Shown: positions 26,915-35,994, counted from the first letter of the stretch. The stretch is 64,000 bases of DNA from Saccharopolyspora gloriosae (GCF_014203325.1 NZ_JACHIV010000001.1:3969501-4033500), one strand, 5' to 3'. The notes: generated by a model not told the origin, from the letters alone. Numbers and translations: made by a program.

Positions 26915-28120
26915 ATGGCATGGAGCGAACAACGCGGACCGAATTCATGGCGGGTTCGATACGAGAAAGATGACGGAACCCTGGGATCCGTCAACGGCTT
27001 CCCGAAGAAGAAAGCAGCCGACGACTACGCCGACTCGATCAAAACGGACAAACGCAAAGGAATCTGGATCGACCCGTCAGCCGGGAAACTCACCCTCGAA
27101 GAGTGGAGCGTGGACTGGCTCGGCGCCCTCGATGTCGCCGCGAATACCGAGTCCCAATATCGCAGCCTGCTCAAACACCACATCCTGCCCCGCTGGGGCC
27201 ACACCGCCCTGTCCGACATCACCACCAGCGGCGTCGCCACCTGGGCCAAGAAAGTGCGCGCCCGCGGCTACGCCGACGCCACCGTGTCCACCATGACCAA
27301 GGTGTTGTCGATGATGCTCGCCGACGCCACCGACGACCGCCTCATCCCCGCCAACCCTGTCCGCACCCGACGACGCGGACAACGGCGACGCACCAAACGC
27401 ACCGAGCGCATCTGGGCCACCCCTGACCAAGTCGTGCGCGTCGCCGACAACACCGCAGCCCTGGTCGGCCCCTGGGCCGCCGCACTACAGATCACCGCCG
27501 CCTGGACCGGCGCACGCTGGGGAGAACTCTGCGGACTGCAACGCCACAACACCCACCTCGACGACGCCCACGTCGTCATCCACCCCGACAACGGAGCGCT
27601 GCACGAAATCAACGGACACTTCAGCCTCGGACCACCCAAAACCGCCGAATCCGCCCGCACCATCACCTTGCCGCCCTTCCTCGTCGAACTACTCCGTCAC
27701 CACCTCGCAAGCCACCACTCACCGTTCGTGTTCGTCACCGCCGAGAACGAACACCCCCGCAGATCCAACTTCTCCCGCCGTGCCATGCGACCCGCCGCCG
27801 ACGGCAACCAGCACCTCACCGACCCGACAATCCCCATCAACCCGGTCAAAACCGGCCTGACCTTCCACGGCTTCCGCCACAGCCACAAAACCTGGCTCAT
27901 CGAAGACAACATCCCCGAAATCGCCCAATCCCGTCGCCTCGGCCACGTCCTCGACGACGACATCCGCGAGGCCTACTCACACTCCGGCCCCGTCCTCGAA
28001 CGCCGACTCATCGACGCCCTCCAACAACGCTGGACCACCACCATCACCACCACCCCGATCAACTACCTCCCCAGCGCCTGGCGTGCTCACACCCCACCCA
28101 GCCTCCGAGTAGTCAGCTAA
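26915..28120 (+). CDS. int: tyrosine site-specific integrase
   Basis: A 401-residue tyrosine recombinase. An AP2-like/SAM-like N-terminal region (to about 165) is followed by the catalytic domain with Arg in TGARWGELCGL, His-x-x-Arg in HGFRHSHKTWL, and the nucleophile in DIREAYSHSG. The GH-loop segment is RRLGHVLDDD. The ATG at 26915 follows CGGAGCAAAAC. It mobilises the conjugative element. No tRNA 3' end is seen directly after it; the CRISPR array begins 142 bases later. Confidence 0.9.
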   Translation: MAWSEQRGPNSWRVRYEKDDGTLGSVNGFPKKKAADDYADSIKTDKRKGIWIDPSAGKLTLEEWSVDWLGALDVAANTESQYRSLLKHHILPRWGHTALSDITTSGVATWAKKVRARGYADATVSTMTKVLSMMLADATDDRLIPANPVRTRRRGQRRRTKRTERIWATPDQVVRVADNTAALVGPWAAALQITAAWTGARWGELCGLQRHNTHLDDAHVVIHPDNGALHEINGHFSLGPPKTAESARTITLPPFLVELLRHHLASHHSPFVFVTAENEHPRRSNFSRRAMRPAADGNQHLTDPTIPINPVKTGLTFHGFRHSHKTWLIEDNIPEIAQSRRLGHVLDDDIREAYSHSGPVLERRLIDALQQRWTTTITTTPINYLPSAWRAHTPPSLRVVS

Positions 28121-28132
28121 CCCAGCCGGGGC

Positions 28133-28180
28133 ACAGGGGCAGGGGCAGGAATCGCAATAAGACTCCCGCCCCTGCCCTGT
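28133..28180 (+). terminator. hairpin terminator after the integrase
   Basis: ACAGGGGCAGGGGC and the near-complement GCCCCTGCCCTGT form a long imperfect stem 12 bases after the int stop. It separates the element from the CRISPR array, which is transcribed toward it from the other side. Confidence 0.6.
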
Positions 28181-28262
28181 ACGACCGCCTCTACCCCAAA
28201 TGCTGGGACCATCACCGCACGCGCGGTGCGCACGGTCGAACTCGGTGGCCTCCCAAGCACTG

Positions 28263-29285
28263 AATGCGTCCCCGCGTGCGCGGGGCCGACGGGTTCTTCG
28301 CGCTGGTCTCGGCGGTCTCGGCGGTCTCGGCGGTCTCGGCGGAAGCATCCCCGCGTGCGCGGGGCCGACGCGGTACGCATGAGCTGGGTCAGCAGTCCCG
28401 GTGAAGCATCCCCGCGTGCGCGGGGCCGACGTCCGGGCCGAGCGGTCCGAGCGTCCACCCCGTTGAAGCATCCCCGCGTGCGCGGGGCCGACTTGATCTC
28501 GACATGGACGACGACCTCGCCGTCCGAAGCATCCCCGCGTGCGCGGGGCCGACAGTGCCCCCGTTCCATCCGCCGACCGGTCGAGCGAAGCATCCCCGCG
28601 TGCGCGGGGCCGACCTGGTCCATGGTCATCGACTTGGGTTTCTTGCCGAAGCATCCCCGCGTGCGCGGGGCCGACCCAGTACCTGGCGGGGGCCCCTTCG
28701 TGTCCGGCGAAGCATCCCCGCGTGCGCGGGGCCGACCGCGTGGCACGCCCACAGGAACCACAAGTCATAGAAGCATCCCCGCGTGCGCGGGGCCGACGCA
28801 TACCCCCCGAAAGACCTCGTCCTCATGATCGAAGCATCCCCGCGTGCGCGGGGCCGACATCATTCCTCGCTCGAACGTCGCCGTGGCGAAGGAAGCATCC
28901 CCGCGTGCGCGGGGCCGACCGCTTTCCTTTTGCTCACACCGAGTTCGCCGCCGAAGCATCCCCGCGTGCGCGGGGCCGACCGCGAGGTGAGAGCCAGTAC
29001 GCGATCGGTTTGCGAAGCATCCCCGCGTGCGCGGGGCCGACGCCCGGTAGCGCTCGGCGCGGTACTGCACCCGCGAAGCATCCCCGCGTGCGCGGGGCCG
29101 ACGACCCACACCCGGCCGCGGCCGCCGGTGCGCTGGAAGCATCCCCGCGTGCGCGGGGCCGACTATGTGTCCCATGAGCAGGATATGCATGATGTGGAAG
29201 CATCCCCGCGTGCGCGGGGCCGACGCAGGAGAGGCCGTCGCGCTCTACGCGCCACGGGAAGCATCCCCGCGTGCGCGGGGCCGAC
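28263..29285 (-). CRISPR. type I-E CRISPR array, 17 repeats and 16 spacers
   Basis: The repeat is 28 nt; its minus-strand form starts GTCGGCCCCGC and ends GCGGGGATGCTTC, giving the I-E hairpin CCCCGC/GCGGGG and an eight-base GATGCTTC-type handle. Repeats start at 28263 (degenerate at its outer end), 28342, 28403, 28465 and then every 61 bases to 29258. Spacers are 33 nt, except one of 34 (28431-28464) and the terminal one of 51 (28291-28341). The base next to each handle varies but is most often G, which suggests a 29-nt repeat with a PAM-derived last base and a 32-nt true spacer. Handle position and the degenerate far end both indicate minus-strand transcription from the cas2 side. Confidence 0.98.
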
Positions 29286-29350
29286 ACTTGTTGACCTGCG
29301 GATTTACTGGCGGATGACGCGGTTTTCGTTTAGTGCGTTTCTGGAATGGA
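29286..29350 (-). promoter_or_regulatory. CRISPR leader
   Basis: The 65 bases between the cas2 stop and the first repeat are AT-richer than both sides (CGAAAAC, CACTAAACG on the transcribed strand). They lie at the end opposite the degenerate repeat, as expected for a leader where new spacers are added. Confidence 0.65.
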
Positions 29351-29638
29351 TCATGTTGGGGTGTGGCGGTTGCGGGCGGAGAGGATGAGGCCGTCGAAGT
29401 CGACGGGTCGCCATCGGTCGGTTCCGGCGCTGCGGACGGCCCAGCCTTGTTCGTTGGGGGCTTGTTCGACGAGGATGGCTTGGCCGCCGCGGATGCGGTC
29501 GGCGAGGAGTTCCCAGAGGCGGTCGCGGATGCGGCGGCTGGGGTTGCCGACGAAAACGCCGGCGTGGACTTCGACCATCCATCGCGTGAGGTGTCCGCGG
29601 AGCCCTTCGGGTGCGGCGATCAGGATGACGACCGTCAT
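29351..29638 (-). CDS. cas2: CRISPR-associated Cas2 (type I-E)
   Basis: A 95-residue protein of the Cas2/CasM-E type. It opens MTVVILIAAPEGLRGHLTRW and continues EVHAGVFVGNPSRRIRDRLW. It forms the adaptation complex with Cas1 that inserts spacers next to the leader. Its ATG overlaps the Cas1 stop (ATGA 29635-29638), and it is the last gene of the operon, 65 bases from the array. Confidence 0.95.
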   Translation of the reverse strand: MTVVILIAAPEGLRGHLTRWMVEVHAGVFVGNPSRRIRDRLWELLADRIRGGQAILVEQAPNEQGWAVRSAGTDRWRPVDFDGLILSARNRHTPT

Positions 29639-30663
29639 GGTCGGCCTTTGCCGGTCGGTGTGTCGAGCTCGGGGCCGATGACGGCGATGTGCTGGTCGTC
29701 GAGGTGGGGTTCGGTGAATTCGGTGTCGTAGTCTTCGTCGAACACTCCCCAGTTCACCCCGCCCGCCACGGTTCCTGCGTGTTCGTCCCAGAGGTGGTTG
29801 GCATCGGAGTCCGGTGGTTCCTCTCCTTCGGGGAGCAGCAAGGTTTTGATGTCGCGGACGATCGTGGTCAGCAGGTTCGTCTCGGCAATCTTGTCTCGTA
29901 GGCCGGTCCGGGCATCACGTTCTTCCACTAGTCCGGCGGCGGTGAGTTCGAACGCGAGCGGGATAGTGTAGTCGGCTTTGTAGAGGTCGGCGATGTCCAT
30001 GACGAACGACGTCGCCGCTCCGGTGTGGACGAAGCCAAGGCCAGGGCTCGCTCCAAGACCGACGATGACGGCGTGGCAGATGCCGTAGAGGGCGGTGTTG
30101 GCTGCGGAGAGCATCCGGTTGAGGTCGTCGCCCGCGGCGAAGGCGTCGCCGGGTTTGTAGACGCGGCCGTGCCAGGCGAGGTCATGTTGTTCGGCGTGCT
30201 GCCTGTAGAGCTTGCGGACGCGGGTGCCTTCGCGGCCGCGGAGTTGCTGCATGGTCAGTTCGGTGACGTCTTCGCCGGGGAAACGCATGCCGTACATGGC
30301 GCGTGCGACGCGCAGCCGCTCCGGAGGCCGGCTCACGAGCCAGGCCTGGCGATGCAGCAGGGCGGCGCCGCGGCTGGGGCCGAGGCCTGCTGCGTAGAGG
30401 CGCACTCCTTGTTCGCCGACCCAGCACACCGCGGTGCCGGAGTCGGCGAGCAGTTGCATGGCACCGTGGGTGACGCGGGTTCCCGGCCCGAGCAGCACGA
30501 CGGCGACGAGCGCGGCCGGAAGGCGCACGGTTTCGCGTTTGTTGATGATGGCGATGGCGTTCTCGTCGCGGTCGAGGTGGCTGCGTTCGATGTAGACGCT
30601 CGAGACTCGGTCGGTGAGCCGGTGGAGGTCTTGCGGATGGGCCTTCCACCAGATGTCGGCCAC
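29635..30663 (-). CDS. cas1: CRISPR-associated Cas1 (type I-E integrase)
   Basis: A 342-residue protein, slightly longer than common I-E Cas1. Metal-ligand regions are visible in LNRMLSAANTALYGI (helical core), GLGFVHTGAATSFVMDIADL (catalytic His and Asp) and the preceding Arg/Glu-rich helix. The C-terminal 50 residues are acidic and may be disordered. It starts at GTG 30663, one base after the Cas6e stop. Together with Cas2 it integrates protospacers. Confidence 0.95.
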   Translation of the reverse strand: MADIWWKAHPQDLHRLTDRVSSVYIERSHLDRDENAIAIINKRETVRLPAALVAVVLLGPGTRVTHGAMQLLADSGTAVCWVGEQGVRLYAAGLGPSRGAALLHRQAWLVSRPPERLRVARAMYGMRFPGEDVTELTMQQLRGREGTRVRKLYRQHAEQHDLAWHGRVYKPGDAFAAGDDLNRMLSAANTALYGICHAVIVGLGASPGLGFVHTGAATSFVMDIADLYKADYTIPLAFELTAAGLVEERDARTGLRDKIAETNLLTTIVRDIKTLLLPEGEEPPDSDANHLWDEHAGTVAGGVNWGVFDEDYDTEFTEPHLDDQHIAVIGPELDTPTGKGRP

Positions 30664-30664
30664 T

Positions 30665-31399
30665 TCAGCACCCGTTTCCGGTAACCGGGGCGAGAGTGAG
30701 CAATCCGCAGCCGTAGGCCTTGGCCGGGCCGAAACCGTTGGTCAGGTGGTGGGTGAACCGGTCGTGGTCGGTGATGCGCAGGCGGCCGTGGAAGGAGGCG
30801 ATGGTCAGCACGACCGACTTGCCCTTCTTGTCGAACGCGAGGCGCTGTCGGTGGGTGATGCGCAGATCGACCGCCGCAGCCGGATCGTCTCCCTCTCGTT
30901 CGGTGGGTGGCAACGGTGCGGGTGGGACCTCGAATCCCCAACCTTCGGCGCGGGACAGGAACCACCGCCACTGGTGTCCGGCGGTGCGATGTCCGGCTCG
31001 GCGGGAACGGATCTTCTTCTCTCCGCGGTGCTCGGCAATGTCCCCTTGCGACGGTGGGATGTTCTGGACGGGGTTGGCAGTGACGCGGAAGGCGTATTCC
31101 TGCCCGGTTGCCAGGCGTTCGAGAAGCGGGCTGTAGTCGCGGACGAGGACATGGTCTCCGTCCGCATCGGGCCAGCCGTACTGCTCGGTGATGTGCGACC
31201 AATCCGGTTTGGACGGTGTGCACACGGTCAGGTGGGGACGTTGTGCGTGGTCGGTGTCCCACCGCCACAGCGGCCGTTCGGTGCCGGTGATCTCAGCGAG
31301 ACCCCCGACGACGGCGCCGTGGGTGACGTGCGGGTTGGCCAGCAGCCGTTGGCTGGCCGGGCGCAGGTGGTTGATGCGGATGCGGGAAAGGTAGGGCAT
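30665..31399 (-). CDS. cas6e: crRNA endonuclease Cas6e (Cse3/CasE)
   Basis: A 244-residue protein with two ferredoxin-like folds. The N-terminus MPYLSRIRIN and the Gly-rich loop GFGPAKAYGCGLLTLAP near the end are diagnostic of the family. It cleaves the pre-crRNA at the base of the CCCCGC/GCGGGG hairpin and stays on the crRNA 3' end in Cascade. A His in NPHVTHGAVVGG sits where the catalytic His is expected. It lies six bases after Cas5. Confidence 0.93.
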   Translation of the reverse strand: MPYLSRIRINHLRPASQRLLANPHVTHGAVVGGLAEITGTERPLWRWDTDHAQRPHLTVCTPSKPDWSHITEQYGWPDADGDHVLVRDYSPLLERLATGQEYAFRVTANPVQNIPPSQGDIAEHRGEKKIRSRRAGHRTAGHQWRWFLSRAEGWGFEVPPAPLPPTEREGDDPAAAVDLRITHRQRLAFDKKGKSVVLTIASFHGRLRITDHDRFTHHLTNGFGPAKAYGCGLLTLAPVTGNGC

Positions 31400-31405
31400 G
31401 TCGGG

Positions 31406-32206
31406 TCACCAACCCAGCAGGGCGAAGGGGTCGTGGGAGGACGCGGCCGCGGCACCGCCGACGGTGGTCTCACCGGTGGGCACGGTCAGCCAGGTGTGGC
31501 GGACGCGGCGGGTGCTGTAGCGGCGGTCGCGGACGTTGAAGGACAGTGGCAGGTCGTTGACGACGTCGGTGCCGTCTTCGTCGTCGAACGTCGCCGGGAG
31601 ATCCACTTCGGCGACGGTTCCGCCCTGCCTACGCCGATACACCTGGCGTGCGTGCCTTGCGGCGTGCCAGGGCTCGCTGGTCAGCTCGGCTTCGAGCGCG
31701 CCGGGGCGCACATCGAGCACGAGCGGTTGCGTCGGCGTGCAGCTGCGGCGTCCCAGCGCGAGCGGGAACGCCGGACGGCGTACCGCATCGGCCAGGGACG
31801 CCACAAACTCGGGATCCCCGGCCAGCGAGGCCACGAACACCGCGTCCTGCAAGTAGAAGCGGTGCGTCACGTGGGTCGGTTTCGCTGGGGACGTCGGCTT
31901 CTGCACGCCCTTGGCCGAGACTCCCGCTTGCAGCAGCGGCACGCCACGGTAGTCGCTAGCGGTGTGATAGTCCCGCAACACGGTGCCGGGCTGGTCCACC
32001 CGCACTCCGCAACGCAAACCGGCCAGGTCCGTGAGGTCGGCCCCGCGTGGTCGGCCCAGCGCTGCGGCGAGCAGGCCGACGAGTCCGGACTTGGTGGGTT
32101 CGGGCCGGGTTTCGCGCCGGTTGAACGAGCTGCGGTCGCCCCACGACTGCATCGGTCCCGCCAGCCGTAGCAGGAGCACCGACTGCGGGGAGGTCTCGGG
32201 GCTCAT
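31406..32206 (-). CDS. cas5e: Cascade subunit Cas5e (CasD)
   Basis: A 266-residue RAMP protein beginning SVLLLRLAGPMQSWGDRSSF, followed by RRETRPEPTKSGLVGLLAAA, the typical Cas5 N-terminus. It binds the eight-base 5' handle of the crRNA. It overlaps the Cas7 gene (ATGA 32203-32206). The C-terminal tail HDPFALLGW is short. Confidence 0.94.
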   Translation of the reverse strand: MSPETSPQSVLLLRLAGPMQSWGDRSSFNRRETRPEPTKSGLVGLLAAALGRPRGADLTDLAGLRCGVRVDQPGTVLRDYHTASDYRGVPLLQAGVSAKGVQKPTSPAKPTHVTHRFYLQDAVFVASLAGDPEFVASLADAVRRPAFPLALGRRSCTPTQPLVLDVRPGALEAELTSEPWHAARHARQVYRRRQGGTVAEVDLPATFDDEDGTDVVNDLPLSFNVRDRRYSTRRVRHTWLTVPTGETTVGGAAAASSHDPFALLGW

Positions 32207-33339
32207 GCCACCTCCTGCACGGCGGGCAGGTGGGCCTGCACGGCGTCGAGTAGCTCAGCGAAGGTGCGGTTGTCCCCGAACGCCTCTCCGACCTTGCCGG
32301 CCTCGGGCGAGTCGGGGTCCAGGGTGTGGCAGACACCGGTGAACAGGGGGTTATCTCCCCACTGGGCGACCGAGCGGGAGTGCTCCTCGGCGAGGCGGCG
32401 GGCGGAGGTGGCCGCGATGCCGCTGGTACTCGCCACGGGCTTCTCGAACGCGGAGACCAGACTGACCGGTTGGTCCCCTCGGATCACCGCCGCCACGAGG
32501 GTAGGCCTGGTGTGGTGGGCGAAGGCGTTCTCCTTGCCGGTGGGCATCGATCGGGCGAACGCCTCGGTGAACAGGCGGATCCCGTCGCGAGCCGCTGCGG
32601 GGTCGGCGAGGTTGGTTTCGAGCTGGTGCAGACCGACGGTGGCGTAACGGTAGAAGGTCGCGGAGTTGAACCCGACGGTGCCGATCATGCCCGCACCGGT
32701 GCTGTCGACTTGCTTGTCGTCGACGGCGGTGTAGTAGTCCATCTCCAGCTCGACGGCATGGGTGGAGAGGGCATGGGCGACCTGGGTCGCGGCGTCGACG
32801 TTGAGGGCGGGGATGTCGGCGACCATCCGGCCGAACAAGCCGACATCCAGCGGGTGGCCCTGGTTCAGGGTCTGCTGCACCGGCAGGTCCTTGAGCCGTG
32901 CCGCCAGGTCCTCATCACCGAGCTCGCACAGCTCGGCGACGTCGTCGACGAACAGATCGATGACCGCGTCCAGCTGGGCGTGACCGAAGAACAGCAGGTA
33001 TGCGGTCTCCCCTGCCTTCTTGCCCGGCTTGATGTCCAGCGGTTGCAAGGCGGAGGTCGCGATCCGTGCGGCAGTCTCCGTGTCGAGCGAGGCGCGCTCG
33101 GCCAGCCGCCGGGTGAGCTGCTCGGCGATCTTCTTGGTCCGCATCGCCCGGTCCCCGTCCGGATTGTGCTCGGCGAAAAACGCTCGGGTCGCGCGCTTCC
33201 ACGCCTGCGAAGACACCCGCGAGCGGCGCACCCCACCAAAAAATGCCTCCTTGGGATCGCCGTTGTCGTCCCGGTTGAGATTTGCCGGGGGCACGGTGTG
33301 CAAGACGTGCAGATCGATGTAGGTCCGTGCAGAGGTCAC
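32203..33339 (-). CDS. cas7e: Cascade backbone subunit Cas7e (Cse4/CasC)
   Basis: A 378-residue protein with the hallmark N-terminus YIDLHVLHTVPPANLNRDDN, then RRSRVSSQAWKRATR and the thumb/finger region GTVGFNSATFYRYATVGL. Six copies line the crRNA in Cascade, each flipping out one base every sixth position. GTG 33339 has GGAG five bases upstream; a GTG two codons earlier overlaps that site and is less likely. It follows Cse2 by 33 bases. Confidence 0.94.
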   Translation of the reverse strand: MTSARTYIDLHVLHTVPPANLNRDDNGDPKEAFFGGVRRSRVSSQAWKRATRAFFAEHNPDGDRAMRTKKIAEQLTRRLAERASLDTETAARIATSALQPLDIKPGKKAGETAYLLFFGHAQLDAVIDLFVDDVAELCELGDEDLAARLKDLPVQQTLNQGHPLDVGLFGRMVADIPALNVDAATQVAHALSTHAVELEMDYYTAVDDKQVDSTGAGMIGTVGFNSATFYRYATVGLHQLETNLADPAAARDGIRLFTEAFARSMPTGKENAFAHHTRPTLVAAVIRGDQPVSLVSAFEKPVASTSGIAATSARRLAEEHSRSVAQWGDNPLFTGVCHTLDPDSPEAGKVGEAFGDNRTFAELLDAVQAHLPAVQEVA

Positions 33340-33372
33340 GATCACTCCAAATCAAAAAAGGAAGGGTGCAGA

Positions 33373-33969
33373 TCAGTTCTCGAGTTCGATGGCCGGATCG
33401 GTGGACCAGATGCGGTAGCCCAGCGCCCAGCGCTTCCGAACCGTGTCGCGACGGGACGGGTCAGCCCAGTCCCGCAAGTCGCACAACAGCCGGTCGTAAT
33501 CCAGCGGCTGATCGACGGTGCGCAGCTGATCGATCAGCCCGCGCAACCGGGTGCGCAGCACCGGCACGCTCGTCGACGCCGCCGCGACCGTGAGTTTCCG
33601 GTCCAGCGCCTCCGCGCTGAACTTGTCAGTACGGCGCCGCAACACCAACCACGCCGCGCCGAGCCCGACACCGCGCCGGTGCATCGGGGTGTCCTTGCTC
33701 TGCTGATGCCGACCGAACAGCGCCAGCGCCGCATGCTCGGCGAGAAGCTCATCGGGAAGCCGATCGCGGTACGCATCGTCGTCGGTCACCGCAGTGGTGT
33801 AGTACGGCCAGAACTTCGGCACCGCACCTGCTTCGCGGCCCAAGCCGGAACGGAAGACAGCGAGGTCTTGCGGGACCGGTCGTCGCTCGCGCTCGGAGGA
33901 GTCCTTCCTCCAAGTTCCGTCATCGGCGATGAACCGGTGCCAATAGCGCCGGGTGCGTGCAGAAGTCAT
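33373..33969 (-). CDS. cse2: Cascade small subunit Cse2 (CasB)
   Basis: A 198-residue, mostly helical, arginine-rich protein. The helix HAALALFGRHQQSKDTPMHR matches the family's alpha-helical dimer, and the C-terminus reads VRKRWALGYRIWS. Two copies stabilise the displaced strand. Its ATG overlaps the Cas8e stop (33966-33969). Confidence 0.9.
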   Translation of the reverse strand: MTSARTRRYWHRFIADDGTWRKDSSERERRPVPQDLAVFRSGLGREAGAVPKFWPYYTTAVTDDDAYRDRLPDELLAEHAALALFGRHQQSKDTPMHRRGVGLGAAWLVLRRRTDKFSAEALDRKLTVAAASTSVPVLRTRLRGLIDQLRTVDQPLDYDRLLCDLRDWADPSRRDTVRKRWALGYRIWSTDPAIELEN

Positions 33970-35639
33970 GCCGTTTCCTCTCCCCGCTCGTCATCAACTG
34001 CCCTACGTTCGGCAGCGGCCCGAAGGCGATGCTCGGCCGCCCGGGGCAACGCCTCCGCGAGACGCTTGCGGAACCGGCCCTCGGCAGTGCCCAGCGAGAA
34101 CAACGTCTCTACCTTGTTCGGTCCGACTTTGATGACCCGCCCGCCGAACGTGCCCGGCCCGGCCGCGGCGACGACGTGGTCAGCGATGCGCCGGGTCGCC
34201 TCCCAGGCTTTGAGCTCCCACGCCAGCTGACCGCGCCACACCACGTCCTGATCACCTCCGGACGCCTGGACCCCGGCGAGCATCCGGCGGACCAGCGGAT
34301 CCAGAGCATGCAGCACCAGCGAACCCGGGCGATTCCCCTTGTCCCACGGGATCGGGTCCGCCCGCAGCGCCCGGCGCAACTCCTGCGAAAGCCCGTTGAT
34401 CGCCTTCTCCAACTGCTCGGCCTGCTCGGTCGCTTCGACCACGAGATCGAACACGTCCCCGTCCCGGTCGAGAGCACTGATCGGCAACGGGATCGCGTCG
34501 TGCAGCAGGTCTTCCACGACCGCGGACTGCGTCCCGTACACCGCGCCGAATGCCTCCAGGCGCAGCGGGTAGTCCTCATCGATCTCGCCCTCGCCGCGCA
34601 GTCCGGACAGCTTGGTCAGCAGCTCGCTGGTGTGCTCACGGTCCGCGTGCTCGACTTCCAGCAAGGCCTGCATGCCCCGCCAGATCGCCCTACCCGACGC
34701 CAGCCGCCGCGGGCGCCGCGCCCCTGCCGCGGCCTTCTTGTCGGTCACGGGCTTCCACGCGGTATGCGGCTCGTAGTCGGGAAGTTCCAGCAGCCGGTCC
34801 CCCGCCGACAGCACAACCCGCGTCACCCACACCCCGCCCCCGGTCTCCTCCGGGATCAACCGGACTCGGCGGGACTGCCACGTCCACAGGTCCAGCAAAC
34901 CCTCCGCCGGACGCGTGTCCCACTCCGGTGAGGCCGCGTTCTCCGCACGCCACTGAGGTTTCCCGGCTCGCGGGCCGGACCAGATCAGGGTGTTCAGGAG
35001 CAAGGTGTCGTAGAGCGAGACCCCCATCGGCACCAACACACCGAGCTGCCCCAAGGGCCCCGTCGGATTACCGGTCGTCTTCCCCGCCTTCACCTTGGAA
35101 TCACCGACCGCGCCGCTCTTGATCGCGGCGGTGTCCCAGCACTGCACGTGCAGCAACCACCGCACCGCCTCATCCACCGCCAGCGGGTAGACATCGGCAT
35201 CGGTTCGGGAGGAGAACAACGGCACGTTGTTGCCCGAAGCAGCCGTCGCCACCATCAGCGCCGTCGACTTCGTCTCGTCCTTCGCCGTGCGCAACCCGGC
35301 CACCTGGCCGAACGGGCGCTCCTGGTCGAAGACCTCGAACCGGTCCCGATGCGCGGCGAAGTACTCGCGCAATACCTTCTGCTCGGCTGAGGTGAACGCG
35401 TGCGCGGCGAACCGGCGCCCCCAGTCCTCGAAGGTCGCCGGTAACCCCAGCGCGTCAGCGACGACCGGCAGCAGCACCTGCCGCAACAGCGCCGGAACCT
35501 GCGTCGGCACGTCCCCGACCAGATCCGAGAACGCCTCGGCCCGCAGCAACGCCTCGGCGATCCCGACCTTCACCAGCCGGCCCTCGGCCTTCGTACGAAC
35601 CGGAATCCACGGCTCATCGATCAAGTTGAACTCGATCAC
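33966..35639 (-). CDS. cas8e: Cascade large subunit Cas8e (Cse1/CasA)
   Basis: A 557-residue protein beginning IEFNLIDEPWIPV, the almost invariant Cse1 N-terminus. It continues LRQVLLPVVADALGLP and CWDTAAIKSGAVGDSKVKAG, the latter in the L1-loop-like/zinc region, and ends in a four-helix bundle. It recognises the PAM and recruits Cas3. Three consecutive GTG codons (35645, 35642, 35639) follow GGAAGGGGA; I use the last for spacing. The upstream small HTH gene overlaps its first 26 bases, so translation is coupled. Confidence 0.92.
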   Translation of the reverse strand: MIEFNLIDEPWIPVRTKAEGRLVKVGIAEALLRAEAFSDLVGDVPTQVPALLRQVLLPVVADALGLPATFEDWGRRFAAHAFTSAEQKVLREYFAAHRDRFEVFDQERPFGQVAGLRTAKDETKSTALMVATAASGNNVPLFSSRTDADVYPLAVDEAVRWLLHVQCWDTAAIKSGAVGDSKVKAGKTTGNPTGPLGQLGVLVPMGVSLYDTLLLNTLIWSGPRAGKPQWRAENAASPEWDTRPAEGLLDLWTWQSRRVRLIPEETGGGVWVTRVVLSAGDRLLELPDYEPHTAWKPVTDKKAAAGARRPRRLASGRAIWRGMQALLEVEHADREHTSELLTKLSGLRGEGEIDEDYPLRLEAFGAVYGTQSAVVEDLLHDAIPLPISALDRDGDVFDLVVEATEQAEQLEKAINGLSQELRRALRADPIPWDKGNRPGSLVLHALDPLVRRMLAGVQASGGDQDVVWRGQLAWELKAWEATRRIADHVVAAAGPGTFGGRVIKVGPNKVETLFSLGTAEGRFRKRLAEALPRAAEHRLRAAAERRAVDDERGEETA

Positions 35640-35994
35640 CACCACTCCCCTTCCCTTGCACACACAGCACCAGCACGCGAGCGAGAGCATCCCGCTCAGC
35701 GCTGATGCGCTCGATCTTCTTTTGCAACGCGGCCACCTCCGGTGCACGCAACCGCGGCGTCTGAACCTGATGACGGCGAGCAGCGGCGATCCAGCTGGAC
35801 AACGTCGTCCGCTTGACTCCCAACTCATCTGCCACCCGGCAAAGCGGCGACGCCGACTGCGTCGCCACCTCCACCGCGAACTCCCGGAACTTGGGCGAGT
35901 ACTGCCTACGAACCTGGGCCACCGATGCCTCCATCGAACACTTAGCGCCAATCTTCGAAGACACAGAGTACTCGATCAACTGGCAAAGCATCAT
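35614..35994 (-). CDS. small IS3-OrfA-like helix-turn-helix protein heading the cas8e operon
   Basis: A 126-residue protein. SPKFREFAVEVATQ plus CRVADELGVKRTTLSSWIAA is the helix-turn-helix of IS3-type OrfA, followed by a heptad-like helix VAALQKKIERISAERDALAR. There is no OrfB and there are no IS ends nearby. The start ATGATG at 35994 has AGAGGGG upstream, and its stop lies inside cas8e. It could be an IS remnant or a domesticated regulator; the ribosome-binding site and overlap favour a translated gene. The pseudo-spacer target of the mini-CRISPR at 36056 covers its ribosome-binding site and start. Confidence 0.6.
   Translation of the reverse strand: MMLCQLIEYSVSSKIGAKCSMEASVAQVRRQYSPKFREFAVEVATQSASPLCRVADELGVKRTTLSSWIAAARRHQVQTPRLRAPEVAALQKKIERISAERDALARVLVLCVQGKGSGGDRVQLDR

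Noticed and set aside
28226-29388. Long open frames through the CRISPR array in several frames (repeating ASPRARG, IPACAGPT and HPRVRGAD-type peptides).
   Set aside because: They are translations of the 61-base repeat unit; no ribosome-binding sites and no protein family.
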